Positions 1 to 7,166 of a DNA stretch of 20,469 nt are shown here, piece after piece. This DNA is from CAYXVF01 sp964468125 (GTDB taxonomy: Bacteria; Myxococcota; XYA12-FULL-58-9; CAYXVF01), in contig CAYXVF010000106.1 in NCBI GenBank assembly GCA_964468125.1, positions 1 through 20,469 on the forward strand. The letters are read 5' to 3'. Every line of letters begins with the position of its first letter. The stretch's first letter is position 1. The notes below the pieces were generated by a model. The model had not been told where the DNA came from and made no database searches. It was given only the letters and a program-made list of their open reading frames with translations. A program made the translations under genes and the position numbers.

Positions 1-328
1 CGCTGCCGGGGAACGTGTGCACCTGACCGGGGTAGGCGCGCGCGATGTCCTCGGACGGAGTGATGATCGAGGTCATCAGGTCCGCATCGGTGGGTGCGGG
101 CTCGTAGGCCCCGCCGAGCATCTTCACCGGCGGCGCCACCGTGGGCTCGGGGAGCCCGCTCACCGCGAAAACTCGGTGGCATTGGGTGCAGCCGAGCTCG
201 ACGAAGGTGTGCTTGCCAGCCACCGGATCACCGTCCGGCAGGCGAAAACCCACCATCGACTTCTTGGAGCACGCGGAGAGACCAAAGGTGAAGAGGAGCA
301 TCAGGACCAGCATCATGGAGCGTCTCAC
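1..328 (-). CDS. Cytochrome c-like lipoprotein, 3' end outside window
   Basis: About 109 residues are visible; the C-terminus runs off the left edge. I chose the GTG at 328 because an AGGAGAG ribosome binding site lies about 7 nt upstream; an in-frame ATG at 316 is the alternative. Residues 1-19 form a short lipoprotein signal with lipobox LSAC, the lipidated Cys being residue 20, so the protein should be membrane-anchored and face the periplasm. A haem c attachment motif CTQCH follows at residues 47-51, within a region resembling the start of a small mono-haem cytochrome c. The distal Met ligand would lie outside the window. The likely role is periplasmic electron transfer; the partner is unknown. 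It diverges from the NHL-repeat gene at 479. The family call is firm from lipobox plus CxxCH; a specific function is not. Confidence 0.82.
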   Translation of the reverse strand, partial: MRRSMMLVLMLLFTFGLSACSKKSMVGFRLPDGDPVAGKHTFVELGCTQCHRVFAVSGLPEPTVAPPVKMLGGAYEPAPTDADLMTSIITPSEDIARAYPGQVHTFPGS

Positions 329-478
329 GGTGACTCTCCTTTCTTCTGCTACCCCTACAATGCGCACAAAGTGTGTCGGGCGCAGTGCTCCCGAGGCCGA
401 ACGGGAGAACTTTGACGGGGAAGAACGCCGAACTCGGTTACAATACTCCTGAAGCCAAATCTGCAACCGGGGGAGTCC
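329..478. other. Divergent intergenic region
   Basis: 150 nt between the cytochrome lipoprotein and NHL genes. It contains both ribosome binding sites and an isolated TACAAT hexamer at 439-444 upstream of the NHL gene. A TTGACG at 412-417 is 21 nt from it, too far for a standard promoter. No RNA gene or strong hairpin is visible. Confidence 0.5.
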
Positions 479-2227
479 ATGACACGCAGTACCGTTCTAT
501 TCCTAGCTCTCGCGCTCAGCGCGTCGACCGCCGTGGCGAAGAAGAAGGATCGCCGCGAGGTTCGCAATCCTGGGGTTCGACTGGTGAAGAGCTTTGGGGA
601 GGAGTCGCTCGATTTCTTCAACTCCCCCACGGGCGTGGCGGACAGCAACAACAACCTCTACATCGCCGAGACCGCTGGTGGCGTGGTCAAGAAGTTCGAC
701 CCGGCGGGCAATCTGCTCGACGTGATCGGGAGCAGGGGGAACGCGCGCGGCGAGCTAAACGCTCCGGTCGAAATCGAGGTCTTTGAAGATGTCCTTTACG
801 TGAGTGAGCTCGGAGGCCGTCGGGTGAGTCGCTTCGCCGTCGACGGGCAATTCATCGACACGATCGGCGCCGGCGAGCTCGTCGGTCCCCGGGCGGTGAC
901 CCTCGACGAGGTGGGCTCGATCTACGTCCTCGACGAATTCAGCAATCGAATCGTGGTCTTCGACCCGGACGGCACGAAGGTCTCGGAGTGCAGTCCACTC
1001 GGCTTGTTCATTCCAAACGACATCTTCTACTCCGAGGGCGTTCTGTTCATCGCCAACGCGAACGCGCAGAACATTCTCAAAATCGATCTCGACTGCAATC
1101 TGTTGGCGGTGAGTGGCGGTCCCGGGGCCGGTCCGGGGCAATTCAACTTTCCTCGCTCCGTGTTCGTTCGCGACGGTCTCGTTTACGTCAGCGATTCTCT
1201 CAACAATCGCGTTCAGGTTCTCGACACGGATCTCAACTTCGTCAGTCTCTTCGGCGGGTTCCCAATTCTTCTCAATCCGAACAGCACGCTCCTCTTGGAC
1301 GACGGGACCATCGTCGTCACCGAGACTGGCCGGCACCAAGTGAAGCTCTTCGCGCCGGACAACCTGGTGACACCGGTGCGAGTGATCGGGGCTCCACGAA
1401 CCGCGCCCGGCTTCCTGAACGCTCCTGGGGGCGTGTTCTACGACCGACCGGCCGGTGAGCTCTATGTGGCCGATACGAACAACGGGCGGATCCAAGTCTT
1501 CGACTTCGATAGCGGCGAGCTCGTCCGCACCTTCGGTACGCCCGGCTTTGGTTTCGTGCCGGGAGACCTCCTGTTCGTCAACGGCGTGAGCGTCATCGAT
1601 GACTTGGTCTATGCGACTTCCGCTCTGCACCAGGTCGTCGTCTTCGACAAAGGCGGCAACGAGGTGGCCCGCTATGGCGAGTTTGGGTTTGGTCCGGGGC
1701 AGTTCTTCTTTCCTTTCGATGTCCAGGCCGATTCGGAAGGGAACTTCTTCGTCACCGACAATTTCAACAATCGGGTCCAGAAGTTCGACCCTGAGTTCAA
1801 TTTCCTCCAGGCCGTGGGAGCGGGACTGCTCGTTGCGCCCGCGCGCATTCACATCGATCGCCGCGACCGGGTGTTCGTGACCGACACGGGGAACAGTCTC
1901 GTTCGCGTGTTCGAGGCTCGGAGCGGCGAGCTCCTCGCGAGCTTCGGTGGATTTGGGACAGGAGAAGGTCAGCTCTTTCTCCCCTTCGGGATCACCATGG
2001 ACAAGCGCGAGAGATTCGTTTTGGTCACCGAGTCGGGCACCAATCGTATCTCTTCGTTCCGAAACAAAGAGGGCTTCCCGTTCGCTCGGACATTCAGCAG
2101 TCTCGGTGCGACCGAACGCGACGTGTTTTTTCCCTCGGCGTTGGTCCAGTGCGGAGGCGCGAGGCAAGTGTGTGTCTCGAACAACGTCCTCAGCACGGTG
2201 AAGCGTTTCCAGCTCTCCTTGAAATGA
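479..2227 (+). CDS. Secreted NHL-repeat beta-propeller protein
   Basis: 582 residues. The ATG at 479 has a GGGGGAG ribosome binding site close upstream. Residues 1-20 are a Sec signal peptide with probable cleavage after Ala-Val-Ala. The rest is a run of NHL-type repeats of about 45 residues, recognisable by recurring 'G.G.GQF..P.gV..d..g.lyV.D..NnRVqvFd' patterns, for example around residues 215-250, 405-440 and 495-530. The length fits roughly eleven or twelve repeats, enough for two six-bladed propellers. NHL propellers usually serve as protein- or ligand-binding scaffolds outside the cytoplasm; no catalytic motif is visible. It stands alone on its strand, divergent from the cytochrome lipoprotein gene, so a shared regulatory region is possible but not shown. 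Confidence 0.87.
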   Translation: MTRSTVLFLALALSASTAVAKKKDRREVRNPGVRLVKSFGEESLDFFNSPTGVADSNNNLYIAETAGGVVKKFDPAGNLLDVIGSRGNARGELNAPVEIEVFEDVLYVSELGGRRVSRFAVDGQFIDTIGAGELVGPRAVTLDEVGSIYVLDEFSNRIVVFDPDGTKVSECSPLGLFIPNDIFYSEGVLFIANANAQNILKIDLDCNLLAVSGGPGAGPGQFNFPRSVFVRDGLVYVSDSLNNRVQVLDTDLNFVSLFGGFPILLNPNSTLLLDDGTIVVTETGRHQVKLFAPDNLVTPVRVIGAPRTAPGFLNAPGGVFYDRPAGELYVADTNNGRIQVFDFDSGELVRTFGTPGFGFVPGDLLFVNGVSVIDDLVYATSALHQVVVFDKGGNEVARYGEFGFGPGQFFFPFDVQADSEGNFFVTDNFNNRVQKFDPEFNFLQAVGAGLLVAPARIHIDRRDRVFVTDTGNSLVRVFEARSGELLASFGGFGTGEGQLFLPFGITMDKRERFVLVTESGTNRISSFRNKEGFPFARTFSSLGATERDVFFPSALVQCGGARQVCVSNNVLSTVKRFQLSLK

Positions 2228-2262
2228 GTCGACAAATGGCTTCTTCTCTCGGTTGATTCCGG

Positions 2263-2721
2263 GTGAAGCTGGCGTTCGTGATGATGTACGTGGATTGCAA
2301 GTTAGGCCGACTGATCGAAACGCGCTGGGCCTCTCCAATCGACGGAGACGACGTCGACCACTTCATCACTCGGACCGCGGCGATCATGCGTCGACAGGCG
2401 GGGAGCTTCGTCGTTTTCGCGGATCTCGAACAGGCCTCGGTCCTTCCTCCGGAATGGATCGACCGAGTGGTCGATCTTCTCCGCTCAGACAACGCGAGGA
2501 TCGAGCGCAACGGAATGCTGCTCGGGAATTCCGCCGTGTTTTCGATGCAGATCGAGCGCATGGTGCGACAAGCGGGCAGTCCGGCGCGCAAGACGTTTCG
2601 CTCGTTGGACGAGCTCAAAAGCTGGATTTTACCGGTGCTCACGCCGAAAGAGATCGCCCGCTTCGAAACCTTTCGCGCCCTCCCGAACGAAGGGCTGCTC
2701 GATTCGGAATTGCCGCTCTAG
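2263..2721 (+). CDS. Small STAS/SpoIIAA-like protein (tentative)
   Basis: 152 residues from a GTG at 2263; an ATG at 2281 is an alternative. Neither start has a convincing ribosome binding site. There is no signal peptide or membrane segment, so it should be cytosolic. The mix of a beta strand ending in 'FVVFADLEQ' (about residues 48-56), an amphipathic helix, and a C-terminal 'RKTFRSLDELKSWL'-like helix followed by 'LTPKE' resembles the small SpoIIAA/STAS-like proteins common in myxobacteria, which usually mediate protein-protein contacts. This rests on pattern only, with no diagnostic motif. It lies 35 nt after the NHL gene and 43 nt before the metallophosphoesterase, on the same strand. 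Confidence 0.6.
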   Translation: MKLAFVMMYVDCKLGRLIETRWASPIDGDDVDHFITRTAAIMRRQAGSFVVFADLEQASVLPPEWIDRVVDLLRSDNARIERNGMLLGNSAVFSMQIERMVRQAGSPARKTFRSLDELKSWILPVLTPKEIARFETFRALPNEGLLDSELPL

Positions 2722-2764
2722 GCAAGAGGGTGCCAAGCGCGAGCGCGGTACCTACTTTCCTGGA

Positions 2765-3949
2765 ATGGGCCGTCTCGCTTCCGTCCTGATCTTCCTGTCG
2801 GTGCTCTCGCTCGTGGTCGCAAGCGGGCACTACTACCTCTGGACACGTTGGGTCCGAGATACGCAGCTGCCGTCGCCATGGGGTCGAGTGGCGACCGTGG
2901 CGATCATCGTGGCGGGGGTCGGGATGATCGCAGCGCCCGTGCTGTATCGTGTCTTTGACGGCGGCTGGACCAAGGGCCTGATCGTGCCGGCCTACGTTTG
3001 GTTCGGGATGGCGTTCTACGCGGTGCTCCTGCTCTTTGCCGGAGACTTGGCCAAGCTCTTCACCTTGAGCGGCGGTGGCGATGCTCCCCTCGAGCCGACC
3101 CGGCGCCTCGCCATGGTGCGCATGTTTAGCAGCAGCGCCGTGTTTGGCAGCGCCCTACTCACCGGCTTTGCCGTTCGCGCGGCGACTCAGATCCCCGGGG
3201 TCAAAAAGGTCTCGGTCATCCTCGAAAAGATGCCCGCCTCGCTCCAGGGGCTGCGGCTCGTTCAACTGAGCGACATTCACATCGGCCCCACCGTCGCCAA
3301 GGCTTACCTGGAAGCCGTCGTCGCCAAGGTGAACGCGCTCGAGCCCGATCTGGTGGTGATCACCGGAGATCTCGTCGACGGCTCTGTGCGCGAGCTGGGC
3401 GATGCGGTGTCCCCGCTTCGCGACTTGAAAACCTGTCATGGCGTCTACTTCAGCACCGGCAACCACGAGTACTACAGCGGCGTCTCTCAGTGGATGGATT
3501 TCTTGCCGACACTCGGTGTTCGTGTTCTGCGCAACGAGCGCGTCGCGATCGAGCACGCGGGCGCGACCTTCTATCTTGCGGGTGTCGACGACCACACCGC
3601 CGGCGGTTTCGGAGGCGGACACGGCCCGGACTACGAGAAAGCCTTGGGTGGCCTCGACCCGTCGGAAACGGTGATCTTGCTCGCCCACCAACCGGTGCAG
3701 ATCAAAGAGGCGACGAAGCACGGCGTCGACCTGGTCCTGTCGGGGCATACCCACGGCGGGCAGCTCTGGCCCTTTGGGATTCTGGTGATGCTCGCGCAAC
3801 CCTATGTGTCAGGGCTCCATCGCCACGACACGCGCGCGCAGATCTACGTCAGCCGGGGGACTGGCTACTGGGGGCCGCCGATGCGCCTAGGCGCGCCGGC
3901 GGAGATCACCGACATCGAGCTCTCCGGAAACACGGACGCCCCTAGCTGA
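2765..3949 (+). CDS. Membrane-anchored metallophosphoesterase
   Basis: 394 residues. The N-terminal ~140 residues hold about four hydrophobic segments (near 4-20, 42-60, 72-92 and 120-140). A calcineurin-like phosphoesterase domain follows from about 160. All metal-binding motifs are present: D170-x-H172, GDLVD at 201-205, GNHE at 232-235, a histidine in LLAHQP near 308, and GHTHGGQ at 327-333. The domain resembles the YkuE/YaeI group of membrane-linked phosphoesterases, some of which act on lipid head groups; the substrate here cannot be read from sequence. The catalytic domain should lie at a membrane surface. The ATG at 2765 has no clear ribosome binding site. The next plus-strand sequence is a kinase remnant, so no operon partner is evident downstream. 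Confidence 0.9.
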   Translation: MGRLASVLIFLSVLSLVVASGHYYLWTRWVRDTQLPSPWGRVATVAIIVAGVGMIAAPVLYRVFDGGWTKGLIVPAYVWFGMAFYAVLLLFAGDLAKLFTLSGGGDAPLEPTRRLAMVRMFSSSAVFGSALLTGFAVRAATQIPGVKKVSVILEKMPASLQGLRLVQLSDIHIGPTVAKAYLEAVVAKVNALEPDLVVITGDLVDGSVRELGDAVSPLRDLKTCHGVYFSTGNHEYYSGVSQWMDFLPTLGVRVLRNERVAIEHAGATFYLAGVDDHTAGGFGGGHGPDYEKALGGLDPSETVILLAHQPVQIKEATKHGVDLVLSGHTHGGQLWPFGILVMLAQPYVSGLHRHDTRAQIYVSRGTGYWGPPMRLGAPAEITDIELSGNTDAPS

Positions 3950-4028
3950 GGCTCTCGAGCACGTCGCCGCGAGGCGTGCAGCGGGTCGTCCGCTTGCCTT
4001 TTGCCGCCGCTCCCGTCACACAGCGTCC

Positions 4029-4274
4029 ATGCGGGTGAGAGAGGAGCGCGCTGCGGAGCTGCAGGAACGGGTACGTCTCTACGTTCAGGTCCTGCTCGCC
4101 GTCGACCTCTTCGCGCACGTGAGCGACTTGCTGGAGCTCACGGTGACCCTGGGCTTGATCTGGCCTCACCGGCCCGCAGGGAGTCGACCGGATCTCTACG
4201 CCCTCGGCACTGTCGCCTACTTCTTCCTGACCGGCAGCCACGTCTTCAGCGGCAAGACCGTCGTCGAGGTTGAG
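4029..4274 (+). pseudogene. Remnant of a membrane Ser/Thr protein kinase gene
   Basis: The plus-strand frame here keeps two recognisable pieces. Codons from 4029 to about 4150 read as a charged start followed by a hydrophobic helix (RLYVQVLLAVDLFAHVSDLL), like the N-terminal membrane part of myxobacterial kinase proteins. Codons from about 4185 to 4271 read RPDLYALGTVAYFFLTG followed by HVFSGKTVVEV, which matches kinase subdomain IX and the helix after it (D at 4191 is the conserved subdomain IX Asp). Everything between is missing: ATP loop, catalytic Lys, HRD, DFG and APE. The match stops at 4271, exactly where the HIT gene's stop codon begins. No ribosome binding site is visible. I read this as an in-frame internal deletion plus loss of the 3' end. 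The open frame continues over the HIT gene, but that part is antisense shadow. Confidence 0.6.
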
Positions 4275-4275
4275 T

Positions 4276-4698
4276 TTAGGTCTCAAGCGCCGCTCGAAGG
4301 GCCTCGGCGAGCTTCGCGCCGTCGTCGTGGTCAAAGTCACCCTGGCTCGGCCAGCCCACGCCGAGTCCCTCCTCCGCATTCGGCTTTGGAATGATGTGAA
4401 AGTGCACGTGAAAAACCGCCTGGTGGGCCGGGGCGCCATTGTTCTGAAGAATGTTGTAGTCCGCGCAACCGGTGACCTCTTTCACCGCGCGACAGAGGCG
4501 CGGGAGCACCCGACCGATCGCGGCCGCCGAGTCGTCCGAGAGCTGGTCGAGGGTGGGGGCCGGCTCCTTCGGGATCACCAGCGTATGACCGCGTGAGAGG
4601 GGGCCGATATCGAGAAAGGCCAGCACCGCGTCGTCTTCGTAGACGCGATGGCAGGGAATCTCGCCGTTCAGAATCTTGGTGAAAATCGTATCCGCCAT
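4276..4698 (-). CDS. HIT-family nucleotide hydrolase
   Basis: 140 residues, the usual length for a bacterial HIT (Hint/HinT-like) protein. The N-terminus reads IFTKILNGEIPCHRVYED, typical of the family, followed by the conserved nucleotide-binding stretch around residues 24-43 (AFLDIGPLSRGHTLVIPK). The histidine triad is H97-x-H99-x-H101 in HVHFHIIP, with the middle His as the expected nucleophile; Asn87 fits the conserved QNNG element. Members hydrolyse or transfer nucleotides from phosphoramidates or dinucleotides in the cytoplasm. It follows the small acidic protein gene on the same strand with a 12-nt gap, so the two are probably co-transcribed. Its 3' end touches the kinase remnant on the other strand. 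Confidence 0.95.
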   Translation of the reverse strand: MADTIFTKILNGEIPCHRVYEDDAVLAFLDIGPLSRGHTLVIPKEPAPTLDQLSDDSAAAIGRVLPRLCRAVKEVTGCADYNILQNNGAPAHQAVFHVHFHIIPKPNAEEGLGVGWPSQGDFDHDDGAKLAEALRAALET

Positions 4699-4710
4699 GC
4701 GGCGGATCTA

Positions 4711-4968
4711 TCACGCCTGCTCGTCCGGGTCTGCATCCACGAGGATCGGCTGCGTGTCGCCGTAGTTGATGGTCACCGGCTGCGTGTCTTCGAGCTGGAA
4801 GTCCGCGCGCGGTTGATTCCCCATGCCGGCGAGCTCGTTGAGCATCGCGAGCTGCTCCGGGGTGAGCTGCATGGTCTGGCTGTCCCCCCCACCGTATTCC
4901 TCGCCCATTTCCTCCAGGGTGCGCTGCTTTCGCTGGTGGGGGCGGATATCGATCTCATCGGTGGTCAT
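4711..4968 (-). CDS. Small acidic protein with twin DTQP motifs
   Basis: 85 residues. The ATG at 4968 has a GAGGAG ribosome binding site about 8 nt upstream. I do not recognise the family. It is strongly acidic and probably largely disordered apart from a helix near residues 36-50 (LTPEQLAMLNELAG). The C-terminal half carries two copies of D-T-Q-P-(V/I) at residues 61-65 and 71-75, exactly ten residues apart. There is no signal peptide or membrane segment. It leads an apparent two-gene operon with the HIT gene and diverges from nuoL over a 209-nt region containing a palindrome. The clean ribosome binding site and operon spacing support a real gene. The repeated Thr motif could be a phosphorylation or docking site, which is a guess. 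Confidence 0.72.
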   Translation of the reverse strand: MTTDEIDIRPHQRKQRTLEEMGEEYGGGDSQTMQLTPEQLAMLNELAGMGNQPRADFQLEDTQPVTINYGDTQPILVDADPDEQA

Positions 4969-5069
4969 GGCGGCTACTCCTCATTGGCGGCTGGGGGACA
5001 TAAACGGCAGGTCGGTGAATTGGTGCCGAAAATGCGCTCTGGCACCGCAAATAGCGACGCTCTACTACA

Positions 5070-5090
5070 GTGTCGGATCGTCTCCGACAC
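5070..5090. promoter_or_regulatory. Perfect 8-bp palindrome in divergent intergenic region
   Basis: GTGTCGGA and TCCGACAC form a perfect inverted repeat separated by 5 nt (TCGTC). It lies between the divergent starts of the small acidic protein gene (4968) and nuoL (5178), and 12 nt upstream of a TTGACT -35-like element at 5103. No gene ends here and no T-run follows, so an operator or regulator-binding site is more likely than a terminator. I do not recognise the binding protein. Confidence 0.5.
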
Positions 5091-5102
5091 GGGAGCCCTC
5101 CC

Positions 5103-5131
5103 TTGACTCCCCGCTCGATGTCGCCCTAGAC
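5103..5131 (+). promoter_or_regulatory. Weak candidate promoter of nuoLMN
   Basis: TTGACT at 5103-5108 is a good -35 match. About 17-18 nt downstream the -10 position (CTAGAC/TAGACC, near 5126-5132) is poor. The element sits between the palindrome and the nuoL ribosome binding site (GGGAG at 5164-5168). A directly repeated CGCAGAAAT at 5142-5160 lies in the predicted leader. Confidence 0.3.
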
Positions 5132-5177
5132 CTGTCGAAACGCGCAGAAATCGCAGAAATCGCGGGAGCTTTGTTCG

Positions 5178-7166
5178 ATGACACCCGAGCCACTCGTGGT
5201 GTTGGTGGCGCTCGTCCCGCTGCTCGGGGCGACCCTCAACGGCCTCTTCGGGGCGCGTTTCTCGAAAACGGCGGTCACCGTCATTGGGCTCGCCCCCATC
5301 CTGGCGGCCTTCGCAGGAAGCGTCGTTCTCGCGAGCACGATCGCTCGATCGGACACCGAGATTCGCACTGAGCTGTTCACCTGGATCGCAGCAGGCGCTC
5401 TCGAGGTCGGCTTCGCCCTCGTTTTTGACCGGTTGGCCGCGCTCATGTGCCTTCTGCTGACTTCGCTCGCCGCATGGATCCATCTCTACTCGGCCGGATC
5501 GATGCGTGATGACCCAGCCTACCCCCGCTACACCGCCTGCCTGAACCTCTCATCCTCGGCGATGCTGCTGCTCGTCCTCGCCGACTCGCTTCCGCTGCTC
5601 TTCGTGGGATGGCAGGGCCTGGGGGGCTGCACCGCCCTGCTGGTCGGTTTTTGGTTCGACGAAGACGCCCATGCCCGAGCGAGCAGGAAGGCCTTCGTTG
5701 CGAACCGCATCGGTGACTTCGGGATGCTCGTGGCGATGATGGTCTTGTTTCGTGGCACCGGCACCCTGACGCTGGCAGCGATCGACGTAGCCGCCGTGGG
5801 TCTGAGTCCAAGCGTCGCGACCGCGGCGGCCTTGCTGCTCTTTCTGGGCGCGGCGAGTAAGTCCGCGCTGATCCCGCTCTACGTTTGGCTCCCGGACTCG
5901 ACGACGGCGCCGAGGCCTGCCACGGCGTTGCTTCAATCTGTGTTGACGGTCGCTGCCGGGGTCTATCTCCTGACCCGCACCGGCTCTCTCCTCAACGCAG
6001 CGCCCGTCGCGATGTCCACCGTTGCTCTGCTCGGCGCGCTCACCGCTCTTGTCGCGGCCGCAGTCGCCTGTGCGCAATCCGACCTCTCCAAGATGCTCGC
6101 CTATTCCACCGTGTCCCAACTCGGCTTCACCTTCGTCGCCGTAGGGGTGGGGGCGATGGGCGTTGCGCTCCTGCACCTCGTCGTGCACGGATTCGCCAAA
6201 GCGTGTCTCTTTCTCGGCGCGGACTCGGTGATACGGGCGACCGGCGAGGAGCGCGACATGCGGCGCATGGGTGGCCTGCGTCTCTCGATGCCGTGGACCC
6301 ACGGAAGCGTTCTTCTCGTCACCCTCGTGCTCAGCGGGTTTCCCCTCAGCGCCGGTTTCATCTCGAGCGAGCTGATCCTTTGGAATGCCTGGGGGGCGAC
6401 GCTCTCTGAATCGTCCGTCGGTCGAGCAGGCTACGTCCTGTGGGGATCGGGAATCGTCGCCAGTGCGACGAGCGCCTTTGCACTCTGGCGCGGGTTCTTT
6501 TTGGTCTTTTGGTCTGGCGCGCCACGAGGTGAGGGTGCAGCCAGTGCGCAGGAGTCCTCGCGAACGCAGCTCGCCCCGCTCGTCGCATTGGGTCTCTTGG
6601 CCGTCGCCGTCGGAGGTTTGGCCTGGCCCGGTTTGCTCGGCGGCCGTGAGTGGCTCGTTCGTGAGTGGCTGGAGCCGGTCCTTGGAGCTGCTCCCATCTC
6701 CCTCCCGGCGCCCCATGTGGCCACGAGATGGGCGCTGTTCCTGGCCGCTGCGGCTGCGTCGCTGGGCGGTTTCTTCCTCGCCCTCGGATTCTACGCCCGG
6801 GGGGTGCATCCCCTGCTCACCCGACTCGCCTCCGAAGAGCCTGGGAAATGGCTTCATGCGCGATTGCACAACGCCTGGCACCTCGACGCGCTGTACGAAA
6901 CGGTGCTCCTCCAGCCGATCTGGGGAGGCTCAAAGCTCGTACTCTATCGCGTGGTCGAACGCGTGATCATCGAGGGTATCGTCACAGGCGTTGCACGCCT
7001 CCTTGCGGGACTCGGCTTTTTCCTGCAGCTGTTCCACAGCGGTAACATTCAGCGTTACCTGGCCATCTTTGCCATCTCAGTCGCGATCCTGCTCTACGGC
7101 TGGCTCGCTCCCTATCGACCGCTACCACCCGAGGCCGATACCCCTACGCTCGAGGAGGAGCGGTGA
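5178..7166 (+). CDS. nuoL: NADH-quinone oxidoreductase subunit L-like (divergent)
   Basis: 662 residues, a little longer than E. coli NuoL (613). ATG at 5178 with GGGAG 9 nt upstream. It is a polytopic antiporter-like subunit of Complex I, expected to translocate protons across the inner membrane. The core is present: K228 (TM7 Lys, E. coli K229), the AYSTVSQLGF segment (309-317), H333, H337 and K341. The C-terminal lateral-helix region is also there (NAWHLDALYE near 565-574, HSGNIQRY near 620-627). Unusually, the TM5 glutamate (E. coli E144, in GWEG) is Gln146 in GWQG. The otherwise conserved 'PVSALIHAATMVTAG' segment reads PATALLQSVLTVAAG, so His254 is Gln253. The TM12 lysine (K399, FFSKDE) is Ser397 in FISSE. 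It is the first gene of a three-gene operon; its stop overlaps the nuoM start. Confidence 0.9.
   Translation: MTPEPLVVLVALVPLLGATLNGLFGARFSKTAVTVIGLAPILAAFAGSVVLASTIARSDTEIRTELFTWIAAGALEVGFALVFDRLAALMCLLLTSLAAWIHLYSAGSMRDDPAYPRYTACLNLSSSAMLLLVLADSLPLLFVGWQGLGGCTALLVGFWFDEDAHARASRKAFVANRIGDFGMLVAMMVLFRGTGTLTLAAIDVAAVGLSPSVATAAALLLFLGAASKSALIPLYVWLPDSTTAPRPATALLQSVLTVAAGVYLLTRTGSLLNAAPVAMSTVALLGALTALVAAAVACAQSDLSKMLAYSTVSQLGFTFVAVGVGAMGVALLHLVVHGFAKACLFLGADSVIRATGEERDMRRMGGLRLSMPWTHGSVLLVTLVLSGFPLSAGFISSELILWNAWGATLSESSVGRAGYVLWGSGIVASATSAFALWRGFFLVFWSGAPRGEGAASAQESSRTQLAPLVALGLLAVAVGGLAWPGLLGGREWLVREWLEPVLGAAPISLPAPHVATRWALFLAAAAASLGGFFLALGFYARGVHPLLTRLASEEPGKWLHARLHNAWHLDALYETVLLQPIWGGSKLVLYRVVERVIIEGIVTGVARLLAGLGFFLQLFHSGNIQRYLAIFAISVAILLYGWLAPYRPLPPEADTPTLEEER

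Noticed and set aside
412..444. TTGACG and TACAAT as an NHL-gene promoter
   Set aside because: The 21-nt spacing is too long for a sigma-70 promoter; only the -10-like hexamer is noted.
755..2338. Long minus-strand open frame (over 500 codons) opposite the NHL gene
   Set aside because: The translation is rich in Glu/Arg/His without domains, has no ribosome binding site, and lies fully antisense to a gene with a signal peptide and clear repeats. Long antisense frames are expected in GC-rich DNA.
5142..5160. Tandem CGCAGAAAT repeat before nuoL
   Set aside because: Only two copies; could be chance or part of the leader, with no evidence of function.
5550..6881. Long minus-strand open frame opposite nuoL
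   Set aside because: Highly charged, Gly/Arg/Glu-rich translation without family features; an antisense shadow of a membrane protein gene.
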